Translations under genes and position numbers: made by a program | Source of the DNA: Crocinitomicaceae bacterium | GTDB taxonomy: Bacteria > Bacteroidota > Bacteroidia > Flavobacteriales_D > Crocinitomicaceae | Assembly (NCBI GenBank): GCA_024639405.1 | Contig: JAHEIL010000006.1 | Span: forward strand, 1,421 to 38,211 | DNA: 36,791 bases | Direction: 5' to 3' | Part shown: positions 1 through 10,600 of the stretch, piece after piece | Layout of the letters: the number at the start of each line of letters is the position of its first letter | Numbering within the stretch: position 1 is the stretch's first letter | Notes under the pieces: model-generated | What the model was told of the DNA's origin: nothing | Database searches by the model: none | The model's input: only the letters and a program-made list of their open reading frames with translations

Positions 1-1990
1 GAATAGGTTCCAATTGGAACATTGCTTAAATCTTGAGTTGTATCGCCCGTGTTCCATAAATACGAATACCCGGGTGTTCCAAATTGAACGGTTAAATTTA
101 CAGTTCCATCACTTCCTGCAAAACATTGAACATCAGTATTAGTTATCGATAATACCATATTGTTATTAGGGTCTAAAATTGTTGCAGATATTGTATCAAA
201 ACAACCATGCATATCTGTAACCAAACAGTAGTAAAACCCTTGATTTAAACTATCAATATCAGGAATAGTTTTATTGTTATTCCAGAAATAAGTGTAGGGA
301 CCTGTACCTCCAGTAGCTGTTAAATCAATTGTTCCTTGAACACCTCCAACACATAATGCATCTGTATGAGAAATTGAGAGTGTAAGCGGAGTTAATGGTT
401 GAATAAGTGTAGTTGTAATACTGTCCTTACAACCTTTAAAATCTGTGACAATCACTTCATAACTTCCAACTGTTAATGAATCGATATCTTGTGTTGTTTG
501 TCCATTCGACCAAGAATATGTATAAGGTAAAGTACCTCCTGTTACACTAAAATCAATGGCACCTGTTGAAAATCCATAGCACAAAACATCTGTATTGTTA
601 GTAGATAGAACATAGCTAGCAGCTGGTTGTGGCACAAAAATTACTGAATCATGAATTATACAATTATTTGTATCGGTTACAATTACATTAAAGGTATCTG
701 TAATCAAATTAACAATATCTTGAGTTATTTGTCCATTTGACCAAGCATATGTATAAGGTGCTGTACCACCATTAACTGTTAAATCTATTGCACCATCATT
801 TCCACCAAAACAATTGACGTCATCAACTATGTGTGAAATTGACAAAGGAGCAAGTGGTTGTGGAACATTTATCTGGCTACTAATAAGTACACATTGATTA
901 GTATCAGTTATAGTTACGCTATAATTTCCAGTCAATAAATTAGAAATATCTTCAGAAGTTGCAGTCGACGACCAAGCAAAGGTATATGGAGATGTTCCGC
1001 CACTAGCAGTAATGTTGATAGCACCAGTTGAGTCCCCAAAACAATTAACAGGAGTTACAACAGATGTTAAACTCAATGCATTTTGTGGTTCAGAAATAAA
1101 AACTGTATCATTAAATGTACATAATTTTGAATCTGTAATTACAACAACATATTGTCCGCTAATTAATGTATCGATGTCTTGATTTGTCTGACCATTTGAC
1201 CACAAATAAGTATATGGTGCTGTTCCTCCAATAACACTTAAATCAATAGCACCTGTAGAAAATCCTTTACATAAAACATTTATATGCGTTTCAGAAGAAC
1301 TAATTGGTGCACTTGGCTGTGTTAATGTAATAGATAATGTATCTGTGCAACCATTCGCATCTGTTGCAGTAACACTGTATGTTCCAATAGTTAAATTACT
1401 TATATTTTGAGTCGTGGCAGTATTTGACCAAGAATAAGTAAAAGGTCCAGTTCCGCCATTAACAGATAAGTTAATTGCACCATCACTACCATTGTGACAA
1501 GAAATGTTTTGATGTGTTTCTGTAAGTTGTAACTCTAAAGGTTGAGTTATGTTTATACTTACAGTTTTTGTACATAAATTGTTATCTGTGACTGTAACTG
1601 TATTGTTTCCTGCAATCAGATTTGTAGGATTTGAGCTTGTTGATCCATTGTTCCATAACAATGTGTAAGGGGCTACTCCTCCTGAAGGTAAAACAATTGC
1701 TCCTCCATTGTTACCATTAAAACAACTAATGTTTACACCATTGAAATTAGTTGAATTTGAAACAGTTGCATCAAGTATTGTAGGTTCAGTTATTGTATAG
1801 TTTGCAGTTTTTACACAGGAATTAGAATCTGTTACTTGAACCGTGTATGTGCCTGCAGTTAAAGCTGTTAGTGTATCATTTGTAGTGTTGTTTTGCCATA
1901 AATAGGAATAGGGAGCAGTTCCATTAGTAGCATTTACTGATAAAGAACCAGTATTAAAACTATTACATAAAACATTTGTTTGGTTGGTAA
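1..1990 (-). repeat. Nine tandem SprB-type protein repeats (coding)
   Basis: Within the adhesin gene, a unit of about 228-240 bp recurs. The conserved Trp-containing core is read on the minus strand near positions 60, 290, 518, 748, 980, 1208, 1436, 1660 and 1900. Neighbouring units share a G-G-T-x-P-Y-T-Y-x-W-S-N-G-Q core and an aromatic-x-V-x-V-T-D-x-x-x-C ending, but differ enough not to be recent perfect duplications. More units probably lie to the left of the window. Confidence 0.85.
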
Positions 1991-3842
1991 GGTTGATACT
2001 TGGCAACGGATTAACAGTAACTAATTTTGTTTTATCAATAGCACAATTCAAACCAGGAAATGTTATATGAACGGCATAGATCCCACTATTAGCAACAGTA
2101 GTATTGGAAATACTTGCATTGTTAAATCCAGTTGAAGTGAAGCTGTTTGGCCCAGTCCAAGAATATTGTGCAGCACTTGAATTTGGAATTGAAAGAGATA
2201 AATTTGTACCTGCACAAATTGGTGTATTAGCAGTGATTACATCAGGGGGACAACCAGATACATTTATAGAAAGTACGTTACTAGCTATTGAAGGACAACC
2301 ATTTGGTCCATAAAAATCAGCCAATCCATTGTTGTTAAAGAAATTACCAGAGACGACACTCGTTCCAAAAATATACGCTTTATGATCTAATGTACTATCA
2401 CATTGAAACATTAAACAATCATTAATTACTGTTACTTTGAACTTTACAACAGTACTGTCTGCACCACTATTAGCACTTAACATTTGTCCACCTGTAGTTG
2501 CATTTGCACCGGTTCCAACCCTGAATTGAACAACTTTGCTAGCTGAAAAATATTCAGCTTGGTCGTCTAAAGATACGTCTGTTTTAAGACCAGAATTTGG
2601 CCCTGAAAATATTTGCAAAGAATTGGGTAAATATACTGTTCTTGGATCGAGTGTGTCTCGAATGTAAACACCATTTGCAATATCAGAACCGATGTTTTTC
2701 CCTACAATGGTATATTCTAAAATATCACCTGGCGCAACATTACCTCCATTTAAATCGTTGATAGAAACAGATGCTCTCAAATCAGGTTCATATACATCGA
2801 TAGCAAATGTTACAACTTGTGAAAAATATTGATCTCCAGTACTTGTTTGTGATATCGATGCTGTTGTTGCATTATTGCCGATATATTGTTGAGTAGCATT
2901 ATTAGGTATGAAAATGTTAGCATCATAGCCAAGAGTATTAGCGAATGAAGGATTTCTAAATGGAGTTAAAACACCGTTGTAAGAAATTGTACTGTTGCAA
3001 ACATCATTTACATTATGAATAGCATCGCTGATGTTTAAATTGTTGAATTTTAGTTGATCACCACTAACCCCTCTGTCTCCATCTAAGGTTATAATTCCTA
3101 ATTCAAAACTAACCGGTCCAACTTGTGGAGTTACAAATCCAGAGATTGGGATATTCACTTGATTTGTCCCATTAACAGATGTTAAACCATCATAAACTGT
3201 TAACAAACGTTGTGATTCATAAACATTTTTATATACGACTACTATTGACCAACCACCATATGGGCCATTAGTAGCAACACCTGGAAACTGTGTATGGTTT
3301 AATGAAACTAAATCTGCAATCGTAAAACGAGCCTTTATTCCAGCAGATATTACTAAGGATGTTACATTTTTAAAACAATGATAGGTTTTATAACTTGTAT
3401 TTGTTGATTGATTGTAGATCTCATCTGCAGTTAAAGTAGTATAAGCTCCATTGTTAATTTTAACTTTTACTTTGTCTCTATTTGCATAATTAGTCAAAGT
3501 AGTTTGAATGGCACTATTTCCAACCAAAGCACCCCAATACAATCCAGCCCATAAAATTTCGCTACAGTTATTAAGGTTTAGACTATCACTTGAAGACATA
3601 AATGTTGATGGATTACCATCAATGTCTACATATCCCATCGTTGCTTGATTGTTATAAGCTGTTCCTCCTGGAGGAAGTTGAGAATTTAAGGCACTGTTAG
3701 TTGCGCCTAAAGAAACATTAGAAATTATTCTGATCCCACCTTTTTGAAGGTTTTGATACCTGATTGTGAATGGATCTAACGTTTGAGAAAAACCTAAAAA
3801 ATTTACAACTAAAAAAAGTAATAATAGTATGATGTATCGCAC
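1..3842 (-). CDS. Large secreted SprB-repeat adhesin-like protein, 3' end beyond window
   Basis: An open minus-strand frame runs from 3842 off the left edge (1280 codons visible). No ATG lies between the upstream in-frame stop and the signal peptide, so GTG at 3842 (MRYIILLLLF...GFSQ) is the best start. After the signal peptide comes a Bacteroidota-type N-terminal region containing WAGLYWG, then a DUF11-like domain near residues 345-480 (VYEPDLRASV, GDILEYTIVGKNIGSDIANG). An Ig/PKD-like segment follows near residue 560, then nine SprB-type repeats of about 76-80 residues, each with a core like GGTAPYTYLWSNGQ, a TTQDI/NQDI step and a final VTDxxxC. This architecture is known from T9SS-exported surface adhesins such as gliding protein SprB. 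A T9SS sorting domain would be expected past the edge but is not seen. A weak promoter match is TTG (3935-3933), 23 bp, then TAACTTTA (3909-3902). Confidence 0.88.
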   Translation of the reverse strand, partial: MRYIILLLLFLVVNFLGFSQTLDPFTIRYQNLQKGGIRIISNVSLGATNSALNSQLPPGGTAYNNQATMGYVDIDGNPSTFMSSSDSLNLNNCSEILWAGLYWGALVGNSAIQTTLTNYANRDKVKVKINNGAYTTLTADEIYNQSTNTSYKTYHCFKNVTSLVISAGIKARFTIADLVSLNHTQFPGVATNGPYGGWSIVVVYKNVYESQRLLTVYDGLTSVNGTNQVNIPISGFVTPQVGPVSFELGIITLDGDRGVSGDQLKFNNLNISDAIHNVNDVCNSTISYNGVLTPFRNPSFANTLGYDANIFIPNNATQQYIGNNATTASISQTSTGDQYFSQVVTFAIDVYEPDLRASVSINDLNGGNVAPGDILEYTIVGKNIGSDIANGVYIRDTLDPRTVYLPNSLQIFSGPNSGLKTDVSLDDQAEYFSASKVVQFRVGTGANATTGGQMLSANSGADSTVVKFKVTVINDCLMFQCDSTLDHKAYIFGTSVVSGNFFNNNGLADFYGPNGCPSIASNVLSINVSGCPPDVITANTPICAGTNLSLSIPNSSAAQYSWTGPNSFTSTGFNNASISNTTVANSGIYAVHITFPGLNCAIDKTKLVTVNPLPSINLTNQTNVLCNSFNTGSLSVNATNGTAPYSYLWQNNTTNDTLTALTAGTYTVQVTDSNSCVKTANYTITEPTILDATVSNSTNFNGVNISCFNGNNGGAIVLPSGGVAPYTLLWNNGSTSSNPTNLIAGNNTVTVTDNNLCTKTVSINITQPLELQLTETHQNISCHNGSDGAINLSVNGGTGPFTYSWSNTATTQNISNLTIGTYSVTATDANGCTDTLSITLTQPSAPISSSETHINVLCKGFSTGAIDLSVIGGTAPYTYLWSNGQTNQDIDTLISGQYVVVITDSKLCTFNDTVFISEPQNALSLTSVVTPVNCFGDSTGAINITASGGTSPYTFAWSSTATSEDISNLLTGNYSVTITDTNQCVLISSQINVPQPLAPLSISHIVDDVNCFGGNDGAIDLTVNGGTAPYTYAWSNGQITQDIVNLITDTFNVIVTDTNNCIIHDSVIFVPQPAASYVLSTNNTDVLCYGFSTGAIDFSVTGGTLPYTYSWSNGQTTQDIDSLTVGSYEVIVTDFKGCKDSITTTLIQPLTPLTLSISHTDALCVGGVQGTIDLTATGGTGPYTYFWNNNKTIPDIDSLNQGFYYCLVTDMHGCFDTISATILDPNNNMVLSITNTDVQCFAGSDGTVNLTVQFGTPGYSYLWNTGDTTQDLSNVPIGTY

Positions 3843-3990
3843 AACTGGTCTGTTTATATTTCTACTTGGTATTAAACGTTTAATTGTAAAAAAAGGTTGT
3901 CTAAAGTTAAAAATAATTCAGTATCCATAAATCAATTATTTCAATTAAATTTGAATTGTATTTATTTCTTAAAATAAAATAAAAATTTTT

Positions 3991-5259
3991 ATGCAAAATA
4001 AGAGTCAGATTTCTTGTCCTAATTGCGGCACTTCGATTGATGTTAATGACATATTGACCCATCAATTAGAAGAACAAATACAAAAAAAATACCACGCTCA
4101 ATTAGCAGATTCTCAAAAAGAAATTAAATCAAAAGAATTACAATTAGCAACTGAAAAAGCTCAATTTGAAGAAAAAAAACAGCGTGAAAATGAATTGTTT
4201 CAAGAACGTGTAGATTCAAAGTTGAAGGAAGAACGAAAGTTAATAGAAGAAAAATTAAAAATAAAACTTCAAGCTGATCAGGCTGATCAATTCAAATCTT
4301 TACAAGATGAATTGAATCTAAAATCAGAACAAGTAAAAGAGTTAAATGCCTCTAAAGCAGAGATTGAACGTTTAAAGCGTGAGAAAGATGAAGTAAAATC
4401 TCAGGTTGAGGCGGAAGCTCAAAAACAATTAACAGTTGCGATTCAATCTGAACGAGATAAAATAAAAAAATCGGAGGAAGAGAAGACTGAATTGATAATT
4501 CTTGAATTAAAGAAACAATTGGAAGATCAAAAGCGTTTAACAGAAGAAATGAAACGCAAGCAAGAACAAGGATCTATGCAATTGCAAGGTGAAGTTCAAG
4601 AATTAGCAATTGAAGATTGGTTATCAACTTCTTTTCCGCTCGATACGATTGATGAAATTAAAAAAGGTGCAAGGGGAGGTGATTGTATTCAAATTATCAA
4701 TACGCGTGAACTTCAAAATTGCGGAACTATCTATTATGAAAGTAAGCGTACAAAAGATTTTCAGCCAAGTTGGATTCAAAAATTTAAAGCTGATATTCGT
4801 GAAAAAGGAGCAAATATTGGCGTTTTAGTAACAGATGTTATGCCTGCTGATATGCAGCGAATGGGATTAAAAGATGGTATTTGGATTTGTACTTTTGAAG
4901 AATTTAAAGGGTTGGCAAATGTTTTAAGAGAATCCATTATTCAATTATCTAATGCGATTGTTTCTCAGGAAAATAGAGGAGACAAAATGCACTTGTTATA
5001 TGACTTTTTAACAAGTAATCAATTTAGAATGCAAGTAGAAGCTATTGTTGAAGGTTTTTCTCAACTAAAAAATGATTTAGAAACCGAAAAACGTTCGATG
5101 CAACGCATTTGGAAACAACGTGAAAAACAACTTGATAAAGTGATAACAAATACCATTGATATGTATGGTTCAATCAAAGGTATTGCTGGAAATGCAGTAC
5201 AAGCAGTTCGCGCATTAGAATTAACTTCTTCAGATTTTGATGAGGAAGATGAAAACTAA
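3991..5259 (+). CDS. DUF2130 coiled-coil protein with nuclease-like C-terminal domain
   Basis: This 422-aa protein opens with a zinc-ribbon-like CPNCG motif (residues 9-13). A long charged coiled coil rich in K, E and Q fills about residues 25-205. The conserved DUF2130 block (about 205-330) includes GDCIQIINTRE, YYESKRTKDF and a GVLVTDVMP segment. DUF2130 has been related to PD-(D/E)xK nuclease folds, and the visible E-S-K in YESKRTK fits the ExK half of that motif. The substrate is unknown and no partner gene is adjacent. The start is an ATG behind an A/T-rich leader without a clear Shine-Dalgarno. The gene ends at a bidirectional terminator shared with the convergent secreted-protein gene. 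Confidence 0.85.
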   Translation: MQNKSQISCPNCGTSIDVNDILTHQLEEQIQKKYHAQLADSQKEIKSKELQLATEKAQFEEKKQRENELFQERVDSKLKEERKLIEEKLKIKLQADQADQFKSLQDELNLKSEQVKELNASKAEIERLKREKDEVKSQVEAEAQKQLTVAIQSERDKIKKSEEEKTELIILELKKQLEDQKRLTEEMKRKQEQGSMQLQGEVQELAIEDWLSTSFPLDTIDEIKKGARGGDCIQIINTRELQNCGTIYYESKRTKDFQPSWIQKFKADIREKGANIGVLVTDVMPADMQRMGLKDGIWICTFEEFKGLANVLRESIIQLSNAIVSQENRGDKMHLLYDFLTSNQFRMQVEAIVEGFSQLKNDLETEKRSMQRIWKQREKQLDKVITNTIDMYGSIKGIAGNAVQAVRALELTSSDFDEEDEN

Positions 5260-5280
5260 TTTTATTTAGAATAAAGCAAA

Positions 5281-5313
5281 AAAAAACCGTGAACATAATT
5301 CACGGTTTTTTTT
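5281..5313. terminator. Bidirectional intrinsic terminator
   Basis: An A-run leads into CCGTGAA, a CATAA loop and TTCACGG followed by eight T. It works on both strands and lies between the convergent stops at 5259 (+) and 5324 (-). Confidence 0.85.
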
Positions 5314-5323
5314 GTGTAAAATA

Positions 5324-6889
5324 TTATTCGTTGATTTCTATTTTAATCAACACATCTTCTTTCTTTTTCTTGTAACATTCAACCAACATTTGGTTTTTAG
5401 CTACATCAATTATACGGTCTACTTGGAATTGATATAATTTTATCCCGTCTGCTTTTTTCAAGTCAAACAATGATAATTTTTCAATTGCACCACTTTCGTT
5501 ATCGATTTTGACTGCTGTTAAATAACCACCACGTCCATCTTGATGAACTTTAGGGTATTCGTTTTTAGGAAGATTTAAATTCTTTACATTATCTAAATAA
5601 ATGAAATAGTGACTTTCATCGTTTGAAATGTATTTGTAACCCATTCCACCTCGTCCAGCACCACCAACTTGATTTTTAGCGATCTTTTTCATCCAAGCTA
5701 ATTCACCATCTTTGTCAACTTTTGAAGCCAATATTTCTTGGTAATAATAGGTTGTTCTTGAATTACCTTTTGAGTCATAAGTTGTGATCGTGTAATATTT
5801 TTCAGCAACAAAAATGGTACTTCCATCTGCTTGGTGACGAATTTCTCGTAACACCATATTAGACAAGCTCAAATCTTTTCCTTTGTCTTCAGCTTTTTCC
5901 ATTTTTTTCTGAGCACGCTCAGATGAATTCAACTTAATAATGTCTAAACTAATTTCAAATGTTTTTGAGTCGATTAATGCACCATCTTTTTCTAATTTGA
6001 TCACAAATAATCCGTCACAGTTAAATTCATATTTATTGCTATAAAATCCAGCTAACAATAATTCGCCTTTTGCACCTTCAAAGAATCCTATTTGTGTGAT
6101 TTTTTTCTTTTTTAATTCAATTTCAGCGCTATTTTCTTCAACATCATCAGATTTAATAGAAATAATTTTGTACTTAAATTTTGCATTTCCGTTTTTATCA
6201 TATTTAGTTCTTGATTTCTCAGAGAAAACTTCAGTCAAAATATGAACTGTTCCTTCTTTGTCAACAGCATATGAAATGTTATTCATCATTGCTTCAGTAT
6301 AAGGCATTTCAACAGTTGATGACCACAATTCTTCTAGTTCTTCTGTTACAACATGAATTCCGATTTTATCTTTGTTGATTTTGTCGTTTCTTTTTTCAGG
6401 AGCTAATCGGTATTGGAATAATATGTTTTTCTCATCAAAAGATGTTTCCATTGAAATGTAGCCATTGAATTTTTCTTCTATCGTGAAGATTTTAGTCCCT
6501 TTTCCAACAAATTCACCATTTTCATAAGAAATCTCACGTGCATAAACATCTTTTGTGTCTGATCTTCTTGCTTCTTCAACATAAACATGGAATAATTTAT
6601 TGGCAGTTTTCACTTCTCCAATTACATAATAATTGTCTGGATAATCATCGTATTCATTTACAGATTCTTGGGTTGCTTTGTCTGCATCGAATTTTTGAAT
6701 ATACAATTTTCCTCTTCTAGATTTTACAGCAATTACATTACCATCTTTCGAGAAATAACGTTTGTATCCATCTATTACTTTGTAAGGTGCACCAGCTTTC
6801 ACAGTGAATTCATCAGAGGTCTTAATATCCTGTGCAAATGAATTCAAACAAAACAGCAATAAAATTGCAATTAAATTAATTTTTCTCAT
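5324..6889 (-). CDS. Secreted protein of unknown function, possible beta-propeller
   Basis: This 521-aa protein starts with a clear signal peptide (MRKINLIAILLLFCLNSFAQ, cleavage after residue 20). The rest is hydrophilic and rich in short beta-type stretches with recurring phrases such as KDGELAWMKKI, VDKEGTVHIL and EKDGALIDSK, which suggest propeller blades. I see no T9SS sorting domain, lipobox or membrane segment, so it is probably periplasmic. I do not recognise a characterised family. A -7 element matching TAnnTTTG lies 23 bp upstream of the ATG. Confidence 0.8.
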   Translation of the reverse strand: MRKINLIAILLLFCLNSFAQDIKTSDEFTVKAGAPYKVIDGYKRYFSKDGNVIAVKSRRGKLYIQKFDADKATQESVNEYDDYPDNYYVIGEVKTANKLFHVYVEEARRSDTKDVYAREISYENGEFVGKGTKIFTIEEKFNGYISMETSFDEKNILFQYRLAPEKRNDKINKDKIGIHVVTEELEELWSSTVEMPYTEAMMNNISYAVDKEGTVHILTEVFSEKSRTKYDKNGNAKFKYKIISIKSDDVEENSAEIELKKKKITQIGFFEGAKGELLLAGFYSNKYEFNCDGLFVIKLEKDGALIDSKTFEISLDIIKLNSSERAQKKMEKAEDKGKDLSLSNMVLREIRHQADGSTIFVAEKYYTITTYDSKGNSRTTYYYQEILASKVDKDGELAWMKKIAKNQVGGAGRGGMGYKYISNDESHYFIYLDNVKNLNLPKNEYPKVHQDGRGGYLTAVKIDNESGAIEKLSLFDLKKADGIKLYQFQVDRIIDVAKNQMLVECYKKKKEDVLIKIEINE

Positions 6890-6911
6890 GTTAAAATTTT
6901 AAGTTATGTCA

Positions 6912-6919
6912 CAAAAATA
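6912..6919 (-). promoter_or_regulatory. Candidate -7 promoter element (TATTTTTG)
   Basis: The minus strand reads TATTTTTG, an exact match to the Bacteroidota -7 consensus TAnnTTTG, 23 bp upstream of the ATG at 6889. No TTTG is found at the usual 19-bp spacing, so the call rests on the -7 element alone in A/T-rich DNA. Confidence 0.3.
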
Positions 6920-7012
6920 ATATAAATATCAGCAATTTACTTTTTATTTTGAATGTTCTTTATTTTTAGCAATTTCAATTTTTTAACTAATTTTAAACTT
7001 CAAAAGTAAACC

Positions 7013-7624
7013 ATGAAATTTTTCTTTAGCTTTTTGTTTTCATTTTTTGTCATTCAATCCTTTAATGCTCAAAATTGGGATGTCAATTTATTGAAAGACA
7101 TCAATAAAACATACACAAAAACTGGTGGCTCTATTATGGTAGCTGTAACAGAAACTGGAGGACCTCTTTCATATGCAATGCCAATTGGTTTTTTTGTAGC
7201 AGGAAAAGTACATAAAGACCATAAAATGGTTGTCAATAGTTATGAAATGGCATCTGCAGCACTTTTAAACGGGATTGTAACAACAGTTTTAAAAACATCA
7301 ATACAACGTGAACGACCTTTTGTAACTTATCCAAATGAAGTGACAAAATACAGTTCTGGTGGATCATATTCAATGCCATCAGGACATACTTCTACAGTTT
7401 TTGCTGCCGCAACCTCAGTTAGTTTGCTTTACCCAAAATGGTATGTCATTGCGCCGTCTTATTTATTTGCAGCGAGTGTTGGCTATTCGCGCATGTATTT
7501 AGGTGTTCATTATCCTTCGGATGTGTTGATTGGAGCAGTAATTGGAACAGCGTCTAGTTATGGAGCGCATTTGTTGTTCAAGCAATTGAAAAAGAAATAC
7601 TTTAAAGATCCTATTAAATTGTAA
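7013..7624 (+). CDS. PAP2-family phosphatase (membrane/periplasmic)
   Basis: This 203-aa protein carries all three type 2 phosphatidic acid phosphatase motifs: K94-x6-R101-P102 (KTSIQRERP), P122-S-G-H125, and S159-R160-x5-H166-x3-D170 (SRMYLGVHYPSD). H125 and H166 are the expected phosphoenzyme and proton-relay histidines. An N-terminal signal or anchor segment (MKFFFSFLFSFFVIQSFNAQ) and further hydrophobic stretches near residues 55-65, 125-155 and 170-190 suggest an envelope enzyme dephosphorylating lipid phosphates such as undecaprenyl diphosphate or phosphatidate. The exact substrate cannot be read from sequence. Its stop codon abuts that of the convergent minus-strand gene with no spacer. 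Confidence 0.92.
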   Translation: MKFFFSFLFSFFVIQSFNAQNWDVNLLKDINKTYTKTGGSIMVAVTETGGPLSYAMPIGFFVAGKVHKDHKMVVNSYEMASAALLNGIVTTVLKTSIQRERPFVTYPNEVTKYSSGGSYSMPSGHTSTVFAAATSVSLLYPKWYVIAPSYLFAASVGYSRMYLGVHYPSDVLIGAVIGTASSYGAHLLFKQLKKKYFKDPIKL

Positions 7625-10600
7625 TTAATCTAATATCACTAATTTTCGATTATAGATTTTACTCGAATTTTCAATGTGAAGTAGGTAGTTTCCTTCTGCT
7701 AATCTGGGTATTTTAAGTGTTGAACTAGCAGTAAGTATAGAAGTAAACACCACTTTTCCTTGTGCATCTAAAACACTTATTTTGGAATCAACAGCACAAT
7801 TTTTCAAAGTTAATAGCTCTCCATTTTTCAATGGATTTGGATAGATTTCTAATTCTGAAGTTGCAAGTTCATCTGAACCTAAATCAGATTGAATGTTCAC
7901 ATTGTCTACATAAATATTATTTCCCCAATGTCCCCAATTTCTGAATGCAATGAGCACTTTTGAATGATTTACAAAAGCGGACAAGTTTAGATTTTCTGTT
8001 CGCCATTGATCAGCTGAAGGAACAAAATTTGTTTGGCTACTTGGAGCAGTTGCTAAAGTAGGACCTCCTTTTAAGTAAATACTTGAATAACTTGCGCCAC
8101 AATCTGTTGAAACCAAAACTTCTAACGAATCGGTGTATTGTCCTCCGTATTGACTATGTGCTACATCAAAAGATAGATTTAATTGACTCATGTTTAAGGT
8201 GTTCAATTGTATGTTCAAATCACTTGAATTTCCTGATGCATCGTAATCATAATTGGGGAAAAGGGCACTTTTTGAAGAGTTTCCAAATCCGCCAGTTGCA
8301 GAACTTAAGGACCATTGTCCACCGCCAGATTCGTTTGATAAATACCATCCAGTTGGTACAAATTGTCCCTCAAATCCTTCGCTGATAAATGAAGGCGCCA
8401 CAAAGTTGTTTGTTTGAATGATGAGTGTGTCTGAATCTGTTTGCCCCGTTTGATCTGTAATCGTTAAAATCGCTAAATGATTTCCAGAATTTGGAAAAAT
8501 AACGGATGGATTGCGCAAGTTAGAAGTTTGTGGTGAACCAGTTGGAAATTGCCAACTCCACGTTGTATTGGTATGATTCAAAAAAGAATAGTCTTCAAAA
8601 TAAAAGGAGTCTTGCGCACAGAAAACGGTTTGAGCTAATTTATCAACCGTAATGCGACAAATTGGTTTGCTAGGTGCTTCTTTCAAATTGCTTTGCCACA
8701 TTCCTTTTCCGTAGGAAGCCATTCTTATCTTTCCTGTTTTGTAAAATGGTTTCAAACTGGTCGTACTAATATACGTTGGCAATCCACCGTTTTCAATGGT
8801 CCAAGGTGTTGTAGCATTTCTGTAAAAAACTGCTTTAGAAGTTCCTAAATACAAGCCTTTGTCGGTTCCAGCAATGTGAATTAGAGATTGTAAAAACTCA
8901 TTGTTCAATGTTGGACTCGAAATATTTGTCCATGTTAAACCACCATCAATAGATTCATACACTTTATTGCCATTGCTTCCATTTGGATAGGCAATCCAAA
9001 CTATGTTTTCATTTTCTGGATTAACAGCAATTAATAGCAAACGACTGTTGCCTGCTGGAATGGTTAATTGATTCCAAAGAACGCCTCCATTTGTTGTTTT
9101 CCATAATTTACCAACGTTTGTGCTATTGCGTTGATGAACATACATTACGTCTGGATTGGAAGAAGCTATTTCAAATTGACCTAATTTGTCTGCAGCTGTC
9201 GTGCCAAATTCTTTCAGTAAATTGTAAGATCCACCACCATCAACTGATTTCCAAAGTTTGTTTTCATTTCCAACAAAAGCTACAGAATAACAGTTTGGAT
9301 GAAATTCCATCTCACTTGATTCTGCAGCGTAATAACTTTCATTGGGCGACATGCCACTTGTGAAATTACTGACAGGATCATTAAAATTATAAGGGATTAT
9401 CTTACCACTAATATCAGAATAGTACGTTTTACGGTTATTTCCTGGATTGACATATCCTGTTGGAGCTTCACCACCACCTAATTCTAAGAAATTTCCAGGA
9501 CCATAATTTTCGTGATGCGCCACATTTCCGTTGTGGTATTGACCTCCAACTAATACATCTTCATTCCAGCCACTTCCAAATCCCCAAAAATCACCACCGT
9601 GTACACCATTCATTTTTGAAACGGGTTGCGTACTGACAAAATCTGTAGATTTATAAATTCCACCATCTGTTGTTAACCAAGTAGTATTGTTGATGACTCT
9701 GAAATCTTGGTTATCAACGTGCATGTTAAATGGTCCGCCAATGTAACCAGAAACTGAAGTGAAAGTTGCTCCGCCATCATTAGATCTCCAAGTGTTTAAA
9801 CCACCGATAATTATTGAATCAGCATTTGTAGGAGATGCAATAATGGCACAATTGTAAAAACCTTGGTGGTAGGTCCAACCTGGATTTCCATAAGCAAGAT
9901 TTGGATGTGTTGTTGTGTATGGTCCTCCAACTGGTGTATTTGGCAATGTCCAAGAAGTTCCACCATCGTTACTTCTAAAAACACCAATGTATCCAAAATC
10001 ATCTGTTTTTGATTCTCCAATTAAATAAGCATAAATTCTATTTGGATCAGCTGGTGTAACAGCTAAACGGCCACCACCATCATTTTTAGCAGGATCTGTT
10101 GACGTGTACCAACCTGTTGTTTGAATGTTCCAAGATGCACCATAATCTGTTGAGGAATAAAATTCACATATTTTTTGTGTAGGATTGTTTTTTAACAAAT
10201 ATAATTTACTGTAATCACTTGCATTTGTTTTGATATCATAACAAGCCTGTAAATACAGTTGTGTCCAAGTTGTTCCTCCATTTGTTGAAGCGTACAACCC
10301 TTTGTCAGTAGCCGCATAGATTAACTGATCATTTCCTGGATTGATTAGGATTTCATTGACACCAAAATTGTTTTGAGGTAAGACGTTTGTCCAAGATGAA
10401 CCACCGTCAATACTTTTAAAAATTCCTTTATTGCCACCTGCAAAAACGATCATTCCATTATTAGGGTGAACTTCAACAGCTGAAACGCCACTTCCGAAAT
10501 CAATAGTCATTGATGCAGAGAACCAATTATTTCCTCCATCTATACTTTTATAAACTTCTCCAGGTTCGGTTCCTAAATAACAGTAATTTGGCTGTCCAGC

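Noticed and set aside
1-1990. Possible CRISPR array, because of regular spacing
   Set aside because: The 230-bp period is a protein repeat in one open frame, with variable DNA and no short identical repeats.
2104-2313. Plus-strand open frame of 69 codons
   Set aside because: It lies wholly within the adhesin coding sequence on the other strand and has no recognisable features.
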